A program made the translations under genes and the position numbers. DNA of 14,141 bases from Opitutia bacterium (GTDB taxonomy: Bacteria; Verrucomicrobiota; Verrucomicrobiia; Opitutales; UBA953), in contig JAJPZB010000012.1 in NCBI GenBank assembly GCA_021204635.1, forward strand, positions 1 to 14,141, read 5' to 3'. This document shows, piece by piece, positions 1 to 6,703 of this stretch. The notes beneath the pieces are model-generated. The model was not told the DNA's origin, searched no databases, and was given only the letters and a program-made list of their open reading frames with translations. Each line of letters opens with the position of its first letter. Within the stretch, counting starts at the first letter, position 1.

Positions 1-20
1 TGGGTTGGTGGCGGGATTAG

Positions 21-118
21 AGTCAGGCGACGTTCTACGAACACACTCCCTCACCACTAACGTGGTCCCCTCCCGCTAACTTAGCGGGAGAGTTTCGCGC
101 ATGGCTGCGCGAGATTGT
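21..118 (+). repeat. Hairpin element A, copy 1
   Basis: Three consecutive inverted repeats are visible: ACCAC/GTGGT (53-57 with 62-66, loop TAAC), CTCCCGCTA/TAGCGGGAG (70-78 with 82-90, loop ACT) and TCGCGCA/TGCGCGA (95-101 with 106-112, loop TGGC). Positions 21-90 match the reverse complement of 6591-6660 at 66 of 70 bases. The flanks are a G-rich unit on the left and C-rich units on the right, so the outer arms are also complementary. This is a repeated, structured, non-coding element; its function is unknown. Confidence 0.85.
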
Positions 119-281
119 TGCCACCACCAACCCGCTGCCACGAACCCAACTCTCACCACCAACCCAAATTACGCAGCAAATCTAAGTTCCACCACTAACC
201 CAATCTCGACGACACAATTTCACCTCCAACCCAAATTCCACCACTAACCCGATTCTCACCACTGACCCGGCTCACCACGAA

Positions 282-341
282 GCGTGAACGCCGTTAGGCG
301 TGAACAAATCCGTGTGACAATCCCTGTGGCAGGTTTGTTGT
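282..341 (+). repeat. Hairpin element B, copy 1
   Basis: The element contains the hairpin ACGCC-GTTA-GGCGT (288-301), then a 19-base block (302-320, GAACAAATCCGTGTGACAA) that is identical in the second copy near 5499-5517, then a TGTGGCA...TTTGTTG segment that runs into C-rich repeat units. The stem differs from the second copy by paired changes while loop and flanks stay constant, suggesting selection on structure. Function unknown. Confidence 0.8.
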
Positions 342-395
342 CACCACAAACCCAAATCTCACCACCAACTCGCCACCACCAACCCAAATGCCGCC

Positions 396-432
396 AAAAA
401 AAACTCGTTCCCGCAAGGGTTGCGGGAACGAG
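396..432 (-). terminator. Intrinsic terminator of the PA14-like gene
   Basis: A perfect 13-bp stem (404-416 paired with 420-432, CTCGTTCCCGCAA and its complement) closes a 3-nt loop. On the minus strand it is followed by eight T residues (complement of A396-A403). It lies 30 bases past the stop codon of the gene at 463-1845. This is a textbook Rho-independent terminator and contains no CCACCAACCC-type unit. Confidence 0.93.
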
Positions 433-462
433 GTGGAGACAACAAAGTCTGTGGTGCGGAGT

Positions 463-1845
463 TTATTTCTTCGCGGGGCGGAAGACCGTGCTCGTGTTGT
501 ACTTGCCGGTGTCCGCGATTTTGATAGCCGGATCCGGATCCATGGCTTCGAGGGTGAACATCGGGAAGTTGTCGTCGGTGTCCCTGTCCTTCTTCTGGAT
601 GCCAAGAGTTGCGCCTCCGAGCCCGCCGGCAGCTTCGCCAAACGCGACCTGAATGCGATAGCGCTGACCGGCTTTCATATTAAACCAACCGCCCTTGTAA
701 AGCGTGCTGCGCTGACCTGCACCTGCCACCATCGCCTTGCCGTCGTTTCCGCCTGCACCGCAGAAGTTTTCCGGCTCCCAACCCTTGACAAACCTGACGG
801 CGGGACCGTGCCCTTCATTGGGCCAGAACGCGTAAAGCGCGGTTTTCTTGTTCACGCCGACGATCATCGCGTCGTCGCCCATTCCGACAAAGCGATATTC
901 GCCGGATTCGGGGACGCTGAAATATCCTTCGTAGTAGCAAAGCCAGCCCGGTGCGTCGAAGGGCTTTTGCCCGTTTTCATCGGCAAATGCCTCGGTTGCG
1001 CGAGTTGCGCTCAGAGCGTTTCCGTTTTTATCGACGATGAAAATGCTCGTTGTGTAAAGCGTTGTCGGCGCCGCGAAGTATTTTTTCTTGAGGGATGCTA
1101 AGTCCCACTTTTTGTCGAGCATTCCCAACGCCGAGTGGAGTTGCTCGTTGCGTTTTTTCTTTTCGCCGCCGCTCCCGGCTGTCGTCGCGAGAACAGTCCC
1201 GTTAGGGGTGCGCTTCAAGTCAAAGAGTGTTCCTTTGAGGGCGTCGTCTCTTTTGAGGCGCGAACCGAATCCGGAGACGAAGTTTCTGCCGTTTCCGACA
1301 CCCATGCCTTTGCCGGTTCCGATACCGCCGCCGCTGCCGCCTCCGAAGCCGGAGGAATCGCCGCCTGCGCTCATTCCCGCAGAGCCGAACGATGTGTTCA
1401 TGTTCATCTGCGGCGTCTCTGGCAGAACGAGGGTCGAGGTCGTTGACTTCGACATAATCTTGTTTTTGGACTTCACCATGTTTTGTGCATTGCGCGGTTT
1501 CATGCGGTGTTCCTGCATGTTTGCGCGTTCGCCGCTATTGCCGCCGCCGGAGCCGGAAACGAAGCTCGGCGGGTCTTCTTCGACCTTGTTTTGAATGTGT
1601 CTGACAACGAGGAAGACCGCGATGACGAGCAAAACGAGGTGGAAAAGAATCGAGATTACGAAGCTTTCGCCGCCGAAGTTTTTCCACGAAAACTTCGAGT
1701 TCCTCTTTAGCGGGTCAAGACTAACTTCATCGTCGTTTACTTCGTTGTCTTTGCTGTCCGAAGCCGTTGCCGGGGTATTTGCTCCCTGAGCGGCTTTCGG
1801 ATCTGCCTCTTCTGCTGAGGTTGGGGAATTCGTTTTTGCGCTCAT
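463..1845 (-). CDS. Membrane-anchored protein with PA14-like C-terminal domain
   Basis: The predicted protein is 460 aa. Residues 1-50 are polar and cytoplasm-like, 60-82 form one strongly hydrophobic segment (FVISILFHLVLLVIAVFLVV), and 95-195 are low-complexity and rich in Gly, Ser, Met and Asn, like a linker. About 262-420 resemble a PA14-type beta-sandwich: the stretch WLCYYEGYFSVPESGEYRF followed by GMGDDAMIVGVN has the expected pattern of a strand, then a G-D-D turn, and FNMKAGQRYRIQVAFGE fits the later strands. PA14 domains often bind carbohydrate. The N-terminal layout (cytoplasmic tail, one helix, extended linker) is TonB-like, but I see no clear TonB C-terminal domain. Likely location: inner membrane with the bulk in the periplasm. 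Start: ATG at 1845, no clear ribosome-binding site; a CATAAT at 1867-1872 (minus strand) could be a -10 box but lacks a well-spaced -35. It lies 181 bp downstream of lysC. Function unknown. Confidence 0.85.
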   Translation of the reverse strand: MSAKTNSPTSAEEADPKAAQGANTPATASDSKDNEVNDDEVSLDPLKRNSKFSWKNFGGESFVISILFHLVLLVIAVFLVVRHIQNKVEEDPPSFVSGSGGGNSGERANMQEHRMKPRNAQNMVKSKNKIMSKSTTSTLVLPETPQMNMNTSFGSAGMSAGGDSSGFGGGSGGGIGTGKGMGVGNGRNFVSGFGSRLKRDDALKGTLFDLKRTPNGTVLATTAGSGGEKKKRNEQLHSALGMLDKKWDLASLKKKYFAAPTTLYTTSIFIVDKNGNALSATRATEAFADENGQKPFDAPGWLCYYEGYFSVPESGEYRFVGMGDDAMIVGVNKKTALYAFWPNEGHGPAVRFVKGWEPENFCGAGGNDGKAMVAGAGQRSTLYKGGWFNMKAGQRYRIQVAFGEAAGGLGGATLGIQKKDRDTDDNFPMFTLEAMDPDPAIKIADTGKYNTSTVFRPAKK

Positions 1846-2026
1846 TTTTTCTAAGGGTAGTTACCAATTATGAAACGTGGCTTTTCGCCTTTTTGCAACG
1901 ATTTTTTGCCGCAGTGACGCCGCCCGCGCCGCTACGCAAAACTTCGCGCCGCCGGCTGTTTTTCCCGAATTTCAAGCGGATTGTCGCCGGCGCACAAAAG
2001 TTTGCCGCCGCCGCGAAAAACCCACG

Positions 2027-3253
2027 CTACTTTGCCGCCGGAGCGTCGAGCCCGAATGCGGCGTGAATCGCGCGCACCGCCTCGTCTGCCTTTGCCGGCT
2101 CAATGCCGACGGAAATTTTTATCTCCGAAGTCGTGATCAATTCGCTGTTGATTCCCGCCTTTGCGAGAGCGGCAAAAAGTGTTCCGGCGACGCCCGGGTG
2201 CGAGGTCATGCCGACGCCGACAATCGAAACTTTTGCGATTTCGCCCGACGAACGGAAGGTCCCCGAGCCGATTTTTTTCAGCACGTCGTTTATCACTTTC
2301 TCCGCGCGCGCGACTTGGTCCGTGTTCACGGAAAAAGTCAGATTTGCCGCGCCCGCTTTTCCGACATTTTTGATTATCATGTCAACGGAAACGGCAAATT
2401 CGCCGAGTGCGTTGAAAATCGCGGAGAACGCCTCCGGCGTGTCCGGCAAGTCGCCAACAGTCACGCGGGTCTGCGTGCGGTCCAAGGCGACGCCGGCGAC
2501 GACCGCGTCCTCCATGGTTTTTTCGAGTGCTTTCACAATTGTTCCTGGTTTGTCGTTAAATGAAGAGCGAACCTCAAAGGGGACGCCATACTTTTGGGCA
2601 AATTCGACCGAGCGCGATTGCATGACTTTTGAGCCGCTGGACGCGAGCTCGAGCATTTCCTCATAGCAAATGCGCTGCAACTTGCGCGCGTTCAAGACGA
2701 TGCGCGGGTCGGCGGAATAGACGCCATCGACGTCGGTGTAGATCTGGCAAAGATCCGCGTTTATCGCGGCGGCGAGCGCAATCGCAGTCAAATCCGATCC
2801 GCCGCGCCCGAGCGTCGTAATCTCGTTTTCCGACGAAATTCCCTGAAATCCCGCGACGACGACGACCTTGCCCTCGTTGAGGCGCTCGACGATGTCGCCG
2901 CCGGTGAGCTTTGCAATGCGCGCGCGGGAGTGCAGCGAATTTGTGACAATCCCCGCCTGCGCGCCGGTGCGCGAGACTGCGGGGACGCCGATCGCGTGGA
3001 GCGCCATTGCGGTGAGCGCGATCGTCTCCTGCTCTCCGGTGGCGAGAATCATGTCCATCTCGCGGTCGTCGGGGTTTTGGCAAACGGATTTTGCGCGCGC
3101 GATGAGCTCGTTTGTGACGCCCGATCTCGCGGACACGACGACGGCGACTTTATCGCCCTTGTCCCAGAAACTTTTTATCTTGGCTGCGACGTTCTTTATG
3201 CGATCGACGTTCCCGACGGAGGTTCCGCCGTACTTCTGAACAATAATTGCCAT
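2027..3253 (-). CDS. lysC: Aspartate kinase
   Basis: Phosphorylates L-aspartate to beta-aspartyl phosphate, the first step to lysine/diaminopimelate, threonine, methionine and aspartate semialdehyde; cytoplasmic. The 408-aa length fits the monofunctional, ACT-regulated aspartokinase family. Visible motifs: KYGGTSV at residues 7-13, SARSGVTNEL at 41-50, GEQE at 73-76, TTLGRGGSD at 146-154, YTDVDGVYSADPR at 172-184. The C-terminal half carries two ACT repeats (about 262-335 and 341-403) including TTSEIKISVGI, the usual inhibitor-binding region, so feedback control by lysine and/or threonine is expected. ATG at 3253 puts the motif KYGGTSV in the normal place; the preceding bases show no Shine-Dalgarno sequence. 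Only 88 bp separate it from the upstream dehydrogenase gene on the same strand, so co-transcription is likely. No lysine riboswitch fits in that gap. Confidence 0.96.
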   Translation of the reverse strand: MAIIVQKYGGTSVGNVDRIKNVAAKIKSFWDKGDKVAVVVSARSGVTNELIARAKSVCQNPDDREMDMILATGEQETIALTAMALHAIGVPAVSRTGAQAGIVTNSLHSRARIAKLTGGDIVERLNEGKVVVVAGFQGISSENEITTLGRGGSDLTAIALAAAINADLCQIYTDVDGVYSADPRIVLNARKLQRICYEEMLELASSGSKVMQSRSVEFAQKYGVPFEVRSSFNDKPGTIVKALEKTMEDAVVAGVALDRTQTRVTVGDLPDTPEAFSAIFNALGEFAVSVDMIIKNVGKAGAANLTFSVNTDQVARAEKVINDVLKKIGSGTFRSSGEIAKVSIVGVGMTSHPGVAGTLFAALAKAGINSELITTSEIKISVGIEPAKADEAVRAIHAAFGLDAPAAK

Positions 3254-3341
3254 CTTGGGAAATTTCGCGGGAGGCTATTGAAAAGAGCGTTTCCGCGCAA
3301 GTTAAGTTTGAGTTTGCCGCCTTCGCCGCGCGGGAATTTTC

Positions 3342-4538
3342 CTACGCGGGAAGTTCCAGCACCTGCCACGGCAAGCCGCATTTGTTCAGCATTTCCATGA
3401 AGGGGTCGGGGTCGTTTTGCTCCATGTTCCAAACGCCGGGTTTGAGCCATTTTCCCGTCATGAGCATCGCGCCGCCAATCATCGCGGGCACGCCTGTCGT
3501 GTAGCTGATTGCCTGCGATTTCACTTCGCGGTAGCACGCCTGATGGTCGCAGATGTTGTAGATGAAAATTCTGCGTTTTGCGCCGGCCTTTGTCCCCGCG
3601 ATTTCGCAGCCGATGCAGGTCTTGCCCTTCGTGCGCGCGCCGAGCGTGGCGGGGTCGGGGAGAATCGCTTTGAGAAATTGGATCGGGACGATTTTTTGCC
3701 CCTGAAATTCAATCGGGTCGATGCGCGTCATTCCGACGTTTTTCAGCACGTTCAAGTGCGTGAGATATTTGTCGGAAAATGTCATGAAAAACCGGATACG
3801 TTTTAAGCCTTTGATGTTTTGGCAAAGCGATTCGAGTTCCTCGTGATAAAGCAAATATGAGGATTTTTCGCCGATGACGGGATAGTTGTACTCGCGGCGT
3901 ATTTCGAGCGGCCCCGTTTCTTTCCACACGCCATTTTCCCAAAAGCGCCCGTTCTGCGTGATTTCGCGAATGTTGATTTCGGGATTGAAATTTGTCGCAA
4001 AGGGATAGCCGTGGTCGCCCGCGTTTGCGTCGAGAATGTCGATCGTCTCGATTTCGTCGAAGAGATGCTTTTGCGCATATGCGCAGAAAACGTTCGTCAC
4101 GCCCGGGTCAAAGCCGGAGCCGAGAAGCGCCGTGAGCCCCGCTTTTTCAAAGCGTTCGCGATACGCCCACTGCCACGAATACTCGAAATGCGCGTGATTC
4201 GGCGGTTCGTAATTCGCGGTGTCGATGTAGTGTACTCCGGCGTGCAGGCAAGCATCCATCAGCGGCAAATCCTGATACGGCAGCGCGACATTTATCAAAA
4301 TCGACGGTTTGAAATCCCGCATCAACGCGACAGTTTCCTGCACGTTGTCGGCATCGACCTTCGCCGTTTTTATCGCCACACCCGTGGAATTTTTTACCTC
4401 GGCAACAATCGCGCGACACTTGTTTTCGTTGCGGGAAGCAAGCATGATCTCGCCGAAAATCTCCGCATTTTGCGCGACCTTGTGCGCGACGACATTGCCG
4501 ACGCCGCCCGCCCCGATGATGAGTGTTCTCTTGTCCAT
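3342..4538 (-). CDS. Carboxynorspermidine/carboxyspermidine dehydrogenase (saccharopine dehydrogenase family)
   Basis: Predicted 398 aa, the normal length for the family. An N-terminal Rossmann fold is shown by IIGAGGVGNVVAHK (residues 7-20) with a following ASRNENKC turn that would contact NADP(H). NVALPYQDLPLMDACLHAGVHYIDTA spans about 83-108, and GSGFDPGVTNVFCAYA about 140-155. The C-terminal part with TTGVPAMIGGAMLMTGKW (347-364) and PDPFMEMLNKCGLPW (377-391) is characteristic of carboxynorspermidine dehydrogenase rather than fungal saccharopine reductase. Known family role: reductive condensation of aspartate semialdehyde with 1,3-diaminopropane or putrescine, giving a carboxylated triamine that a decarboxylase converts to (nor)spermidine. 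That decarboxylase is not in this window. The next gene downstream is lysC, which supplies aspartate semialdehyde. AGGA lies 3 nt upstream of the ATG at 4538, the best ribosome-binding-site-like motif in the window. Substrate choice is not decidable from sequence. Confidence 0.9.
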   Translation of the reverse strand: MDKRTLIIGAGGVGNVVAHKVAQNAEIFGEIMLASRNENKCRAIVAEVKNSTGVAIKTAKVDADNVQETVALMRDFKPSILINVALPYQDLPLMDACLHAGVHYIDTANYEPPNHAHFEYSWQWAYRERFEKAGLTALLGSGFDPGVTNVFCAYAQKHLFDEIETIDILDANAGDHGYPFATNFNPEINIREITQNGRFWENGVWKETGPLEIRREYNYPVIGEKSSYLLYHEELESLCQNIKGLKRIRFFMTFSDKYLTHLNVLKNVGMTRIDPIEFQGQKIVPIQFLKAILPDPATLGARTKGKTCIGCEIAGTKAGAKRRIFIYNICDHQACYREVKSQAISYTTGVPAMIGGAMLMTGKWLKPGVWNMEQNDPDPFMEMLNKCGLPWQVLELPA

Positions 4539-4564
4539 GATTCCTGTGGGTTTGTTGTGGGAAA

Positions 4565-4593
4565 AATAAATTGCGTACCAGCGTACGCGCGAA
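4565..4593 (-). promoter_or_regulatory. Possible promoter with inverted repeat upstream of the dehydrogenase gene
   Basis: On the minus strand a -35-like TTCGCG (complement of 4588-4593) and a -10-like TTTATT (complement of 4565-4570) are 17 bases apart, about 27 bases before the ATG at 4538. A perfect inverted repeat GCGTAC-CAGC-GTACGC (4573-4588) fills the spacer, where a repressor would block polymerase. Both boxes are poor sigma-70 matches, so the call rests on position and symmetry. Confidence 0.35.
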
Positions 4594-4683
4594 CGCCGGC
4601 GATTAAAAGTGAAATTCTCTCAACAAGCGCAATTGCCCGCGACAAACGCATTTTGAAATTCGCGTTCCGGAAAAAATTCGGAG

Positions 4684-5415
4684 ATGATTCGCGCAATTAT
4701 GGATTTCAACGGAATTCTCCTGATCGACAAACCGCAGGAATGGACGTCGCACGACGTCGTCGCCAAAATGCGCGGGATTTTGCACACAAGGCGCATTGGC
4801 CACGCGGGCACGCTCGACCCGCTCGCAACGGGCCTGCTCGTCGTTCTCGTGGGCTCCGCGTGCAAGGCGTCGCAATATTTGATGAGCCAGGAAAAGGCAT
4901 ACGAGGGCACGCTCCGGCTCGGCGTCGTCACAAATTCGCAAGACGCCGACGGCGAAATCGTGGCAACAAACCCCGTACCCGCCGACTTGACCTCGGAGAA
5001 AATTGCCGCCGCCATGAAGGCGATGGAGGGCGACCAATATCAGATTCCGCCAATGTTTTCCGCGATAAAGGTCAACGGCGTCCCGCTTTACAAAGCCGCG
5101 AGAAAAGGTCAAGACATTCCGCGCGACAAACGCTTTATCCGAATCGCAAAATTCGAGATGCGGGGACGCCGCGACAACGATGTGGATTTTTTTGTCGAAT
5201 GCTCAAAGGGCACATACGTGCGCACAATCGCCCACGATCTCGGGGCAAAACTCGGCGTCGGCGCGCACTTGGCGGCGCTGCGACGCACGGCGTCGGGGAA
5301 ATTTACGATTGACGGCGCGATAAGCTTGGAAAAGTTGCAGGCGCTCTCGCCGGCGGAAATCTCGGCAAGGCTCCTGCCTGTCGCAGAATACGTGCCGAGC
5401 GTCGCACTCTGCTGA
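4684..5415 (+). CDS. truB: tRNA pseudouridine(55) synthase
   Basis: Converts U55 to pseudouridine in the T-loop of most tRNAs; cytoplasmic. The N-terminal motif GILLIDKPQEWTSHDVV (residues 10-26) and the catalytic block RIGHAGTLDPLATGLL (37-52) are clear, with Asp45 as the nucleophile. YQIPPMFSAIKVNG and KGTYVRTIAHDLG are the expected substrate-binding segments. At 243 aa it is about 60-70 residues shorter than E. coli TruB (314 aa) and lacks the C-terminal PUA-like tail; short TruB forms exist in other phyla, so this need not be a truncation. Two starts are possible: ATG 4684 (GGAG touches the codon, too close) or ATG 4699 (GGAG 15 bases away), giving 243 or 238 aa. It is divergent from the dehydrogenase gene. 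The repeat array starts 2-3 bases after its stop codon. Confidence 0.95.
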   Translation: MIRAIMDFNGILLIDKPQEWTSHDVVAKMRGILHTRRIGHAGTLDPLATGLLVVLVGSACKASQYLMSQEKAYEGTLRLGVVTNSQDADGEIVATNPVPADLTSEKIAAAMKAMEGDQYQIPPMFSAIKVNGVPLYKAARKGQDIPRDKRFIRIAKFEMRGRRDNDVDFFVECSKGTYVRTIAHDLGAKLGVGAHLAALRRTASGKFTIDGAISLEKLQALSPAEISARLLPVAEYVPSVALC

Positions 5416-5417
5416 GC

Positions 5418-5581
5418 TTGGTGGCGGCGCGGGTTGGTGGTGGGAGTTGGGTTGGTGGTGAGAATTGGGTTGGTGGTGGCAACAAACTGCCACGATTGTT
5501 GTCACACGGATTTGTTCGGGACTAACGTCCCTCACGGTTGGTGGTGTCGGGGTTGGTGGCGAGAATTGGGTTGGTGGTGGG
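5418..5581 (+). repeat. G-rich repeat array downstream of truB
   Basis: About seven G-rich units of the type GGGTTGGTGGTGG lie here, all in one orientation (5431-5444, 5447-5460, 5465-5479, 5535-5546, 5549-5560, 5566-5581, plus a partial one at 5418-5427). The first three full units repeat with a period of 17-18 bases. Element B (copy 2) sits between the third and fourth full units. The array starts next to the truB stop codon and ends about 50 bases before the next start codon. Confidence 0.85.
5480..5537 (-). repeat. Hairpin element B, copy 2
   Basis: Read on the minus strand, it has the hairpin GGGAC-GTTA-GTCCC (complement of 5518-5531), then the same 19-base block as copy 1 (complement of 5499-5517), then a second hairpin GTGGCA-GTTTGT-TGCCAC that leads into C-rich units. 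Compared with copy 1, three of five stem pairs are changed on both sides so that pairing is kept. Confidence 0.8.
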
Positions 5582-5590
5582 CAATATTTC

Positions 5591-5618
5591 TCGACAAAAA
5601 TCTCGCGCAATTTCTAAA
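5591..5618 (+). promoter_or_regulatory. Candidate sigma-70-type promoter of the SGNH hydrolase gene
   Basis: TCGACA (5591-5596, five of six matches to TTGACA) and TCTAAA (5613-5618, four of six to TATAAT) are separated by 16 bases. Transcription would start about 6 bases before the ATG at 5631, giving an almost leaderless message, consistent with the lack of a ribosome-binding site there. Confidence 0.35.
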
Positions 5619-5630
5619 CTTTTCCCCGCT

Positions 5631-6422
5631 ATGAAAAACTTCGTTCTCGCCGGAAAAATGTTCGCGTTTATCGCGATTGTCGCAACCCTTGCGACGACAA
5701 CAATCCCAAGCTTCGCGCAAGCAATTGCGCCCGCAACAAACGCAGAATCCGGCGCAAATTTGCCCAAGAGTTGCGTTCCTGCCCCGCGCCCCGAAAAGTG
5801 GTGGAATCTGCGCTACGAAGAACTCAACAAGCGCGTCGCCACGCCCGAAGCCAAGAAGGCAAAAATCGTGTTTCTCGGCGATTCGATAACGCAACTCTGG
5901 GAAAAGAACGGCAAGGCGGTGTGGGCAAAGAATTTTGCCCCGCTCGGCGCGATAAACCTCGGCATTAGTGGCGACAAAACAGAGAGTCTGTTGTGGCGCT
6001 TGGACAAAGGAAATTTCCCCGCAGACCTCGACCCGAAACTCATCGTTTTGATGATCGGGACAAACAATGCAGGCCTCAACAGCGACACGCCTGAGGACAT
6101 TGCGCTCGGCATCAAGGCAATTCTCGACCGCATTGAAAAATCAAACCCGAAGACGAAAATTCTCCTCCTCGCAATCTTCCCGCGCGGCGCCGACAAAAAT
6201 GATGCCGCCCGCAAAACAAACGAGGCGACAAACAAGATCATCAAAAACTACGCCGACAACAAACGCGTGTACTGGCTCGACATCAACAAGGCATTTCTCG
6301 AAAAAGATTCCGCGCAAACGCTTTCCAAGGCGATTTTCTACGACTTGCTGCATCCCACCGAAAAGGGCTACGAGCGCTGGGCAAAGGAAATTCTCCCCAA
6401 GGTAAAACAACTCTCGCACTAA
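5631..6422 (+). CDS. Secreted SGNH/GDSL-family hydrolase (acetylhydrolase-like)
   Basis: Predicted 263 aa. Residues 1-31 form a signal peptide (basic MKNFVLAGK, hydrophobic core, then SFAQA as the likely cleavage site), so the enzyme should act in the periplasm or outside the cell. SGNH blocks are in order: FLGDSITQLW (81-90, nucleophile Ser85), INLGISGDKTESLLWRL (108-124), MIGTNNAG (141-148, Asn145) and YDLLHPTEKGYERWA (237-251, Asp238 and His241 completing the triad). The spacing and the GTNN form resemble the PAF-acetylhydrolase-like branch, whose bacterial members are esterases, often deacetylating sugars; the actual substrate is unknown. I chose ATG 5631 over the in-frame ATG at 5538 because it gives a clean signal peptide and the upstream part is translated repeat. 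The TAA stop lies in CACTAACCACCACC, already repeat-like sequence. Confidence 0.93.
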   Translation: MKNFVLAGKMFAFIAIVATLATTTIPSFAQAIAPATNAESGANLPKSCVPAPRPEKWWNLRYEELNKRVATPEAKKAKIVFLGDSITQLWEKNGKAVWAKNFAPLGAINLGISGDKTESLLWRLDKGNFPADLDPKLIVLMIGTNNAGLNSDTPEDIALGIKAILDRIEKSNPKTKILLLAIFPRGADKNDAARKTNEATNKIIKNYADNKRVYWLDINKAFLEKDSAQTLSKAIFYDLLHPTEKGYERWAKEILPKVKQLSH

Positions 6423-6441
6423 CCACCACCGTCCCAATTCT

Positions 6442-6484
6442 CACCACCAACCCGAGCCCGCCACAATGAACTGGGTTGGTGGTG
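6442..6484 (+). terminator. Long hairpin after the SGNH hydrolase, possible transcription end
   Basis: CACCACCAACCC (6442-6453) pairs perfectly over 12 bp with GGGTTGGTGGTG (6473-6484) around a 19-base loop. An outer imperfect extension (CCCAATT near 6433-6439 with AATTTGGG at 6486-6493) lengthens the stem. No run of four or more T follows, so it is not a canonical intrinsic terminator; it could be a 3'-end stabilising structure instead. Confidence 0.4.
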
Positions 6485-6556
6485 GAATTTGGGTCTGTGG
6501 TGAGGCGTGGGGTGGTGGTGGGACGTTGGATTTGGGGTTGTGGTGAGCGGGTCAGT

Positions 6557-6660
6557 GGTGGCAACAATCTCGCTCATGCAATGCGCGATTCTCCCGCTAA
6601 GTTAGCGGGAGGGGACCACGATAGTGGTGAGGGAGTGTGTTGGTGGAACGGCGCCTGACT
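6557..6660 (-). repeat. Hairpin element A, copy 2
   Basis: This is the reverse complement of the element at 21-118. The hairpin CTCCCGCTA/TAGCGGGAG lies at 6591-6611 and ACCAC-GATA-GTGGT at 6615-6628; the loop is GATA where the same strand of copy 1 has GTTA. 6591-6660 matches copy 1 at 66 of 70 bases. The third hairpin (6571-6589) is less regular than in copy 1. A tail GCGAGATTGTTGCCACC is also shared. Confidence 0.85.
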
Positions 6661-6703
6661 TTGCTCCCCACCACCAACCCAACTGCTACCACTAACCCCT
6701 CCG

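Larger units (their letters stand above)
1..395. repeat. Gene-free repeat-rich intergenic region 1
   Basis: No credible coding region lies here; the short open frames consist of translated repeats. The stretch opens with one G-rich unit (GGGTTGGTGG, 2-11), then hairpin element A, then about ten C-rich units of the type CACCACCAACCCAA (for example 121-133, 154-167, 190-203, 220-234, 238-250, 256-268, 342-354, 373-387), with element B embedded at 282-341. Spacing between units is irregular. The region lies downstream of the terminator of the gene at 463-1845, so it is 3' to that gene; its other neighbour is outside the window. Confidence 0.85.

Noticed and set aside
288..301. Integron attC site, because GTTAGGC matches the core GTTRRRY
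   Set aside because: The motif is the loop and one arm of a short perfect hairpin. No partner RYYYAAC site at attC spacing, no integrase and no cassette arrangement are present.
1..395. CRISPR array
   Set aside because: Units are short, irregularly spaced, degenerate, in both orientations and lack unique equal-length spacers; no cas gene is near.
1846..2026. Small gene or RNA between lysC and the PA14-like gene
   Set aside because: No frame with gene-like features, no tRNA-like fold and no terminator were seen; only GC-rich spacer with a lone -10-like CATAAT.
3254..3341. Lysine riboswitch before lysC
   Set aside because: The 88-base gap is too short for the roughly 170-base L box and shows none of its conserved structure.
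4011..5312. 433-codon open frame on the plus strand
   Set aside because: It overlaps the dehydrogenase gene in antisense and truB in another frame; the product is Arg-rich with no domain.
5538..5630. N-terminal extension of the SGNH hydrolase from ATG 5538
   Set aside because: The extra 31 residues are translated repeat units and would bury the signal peptide that starts cleanly at 5631.
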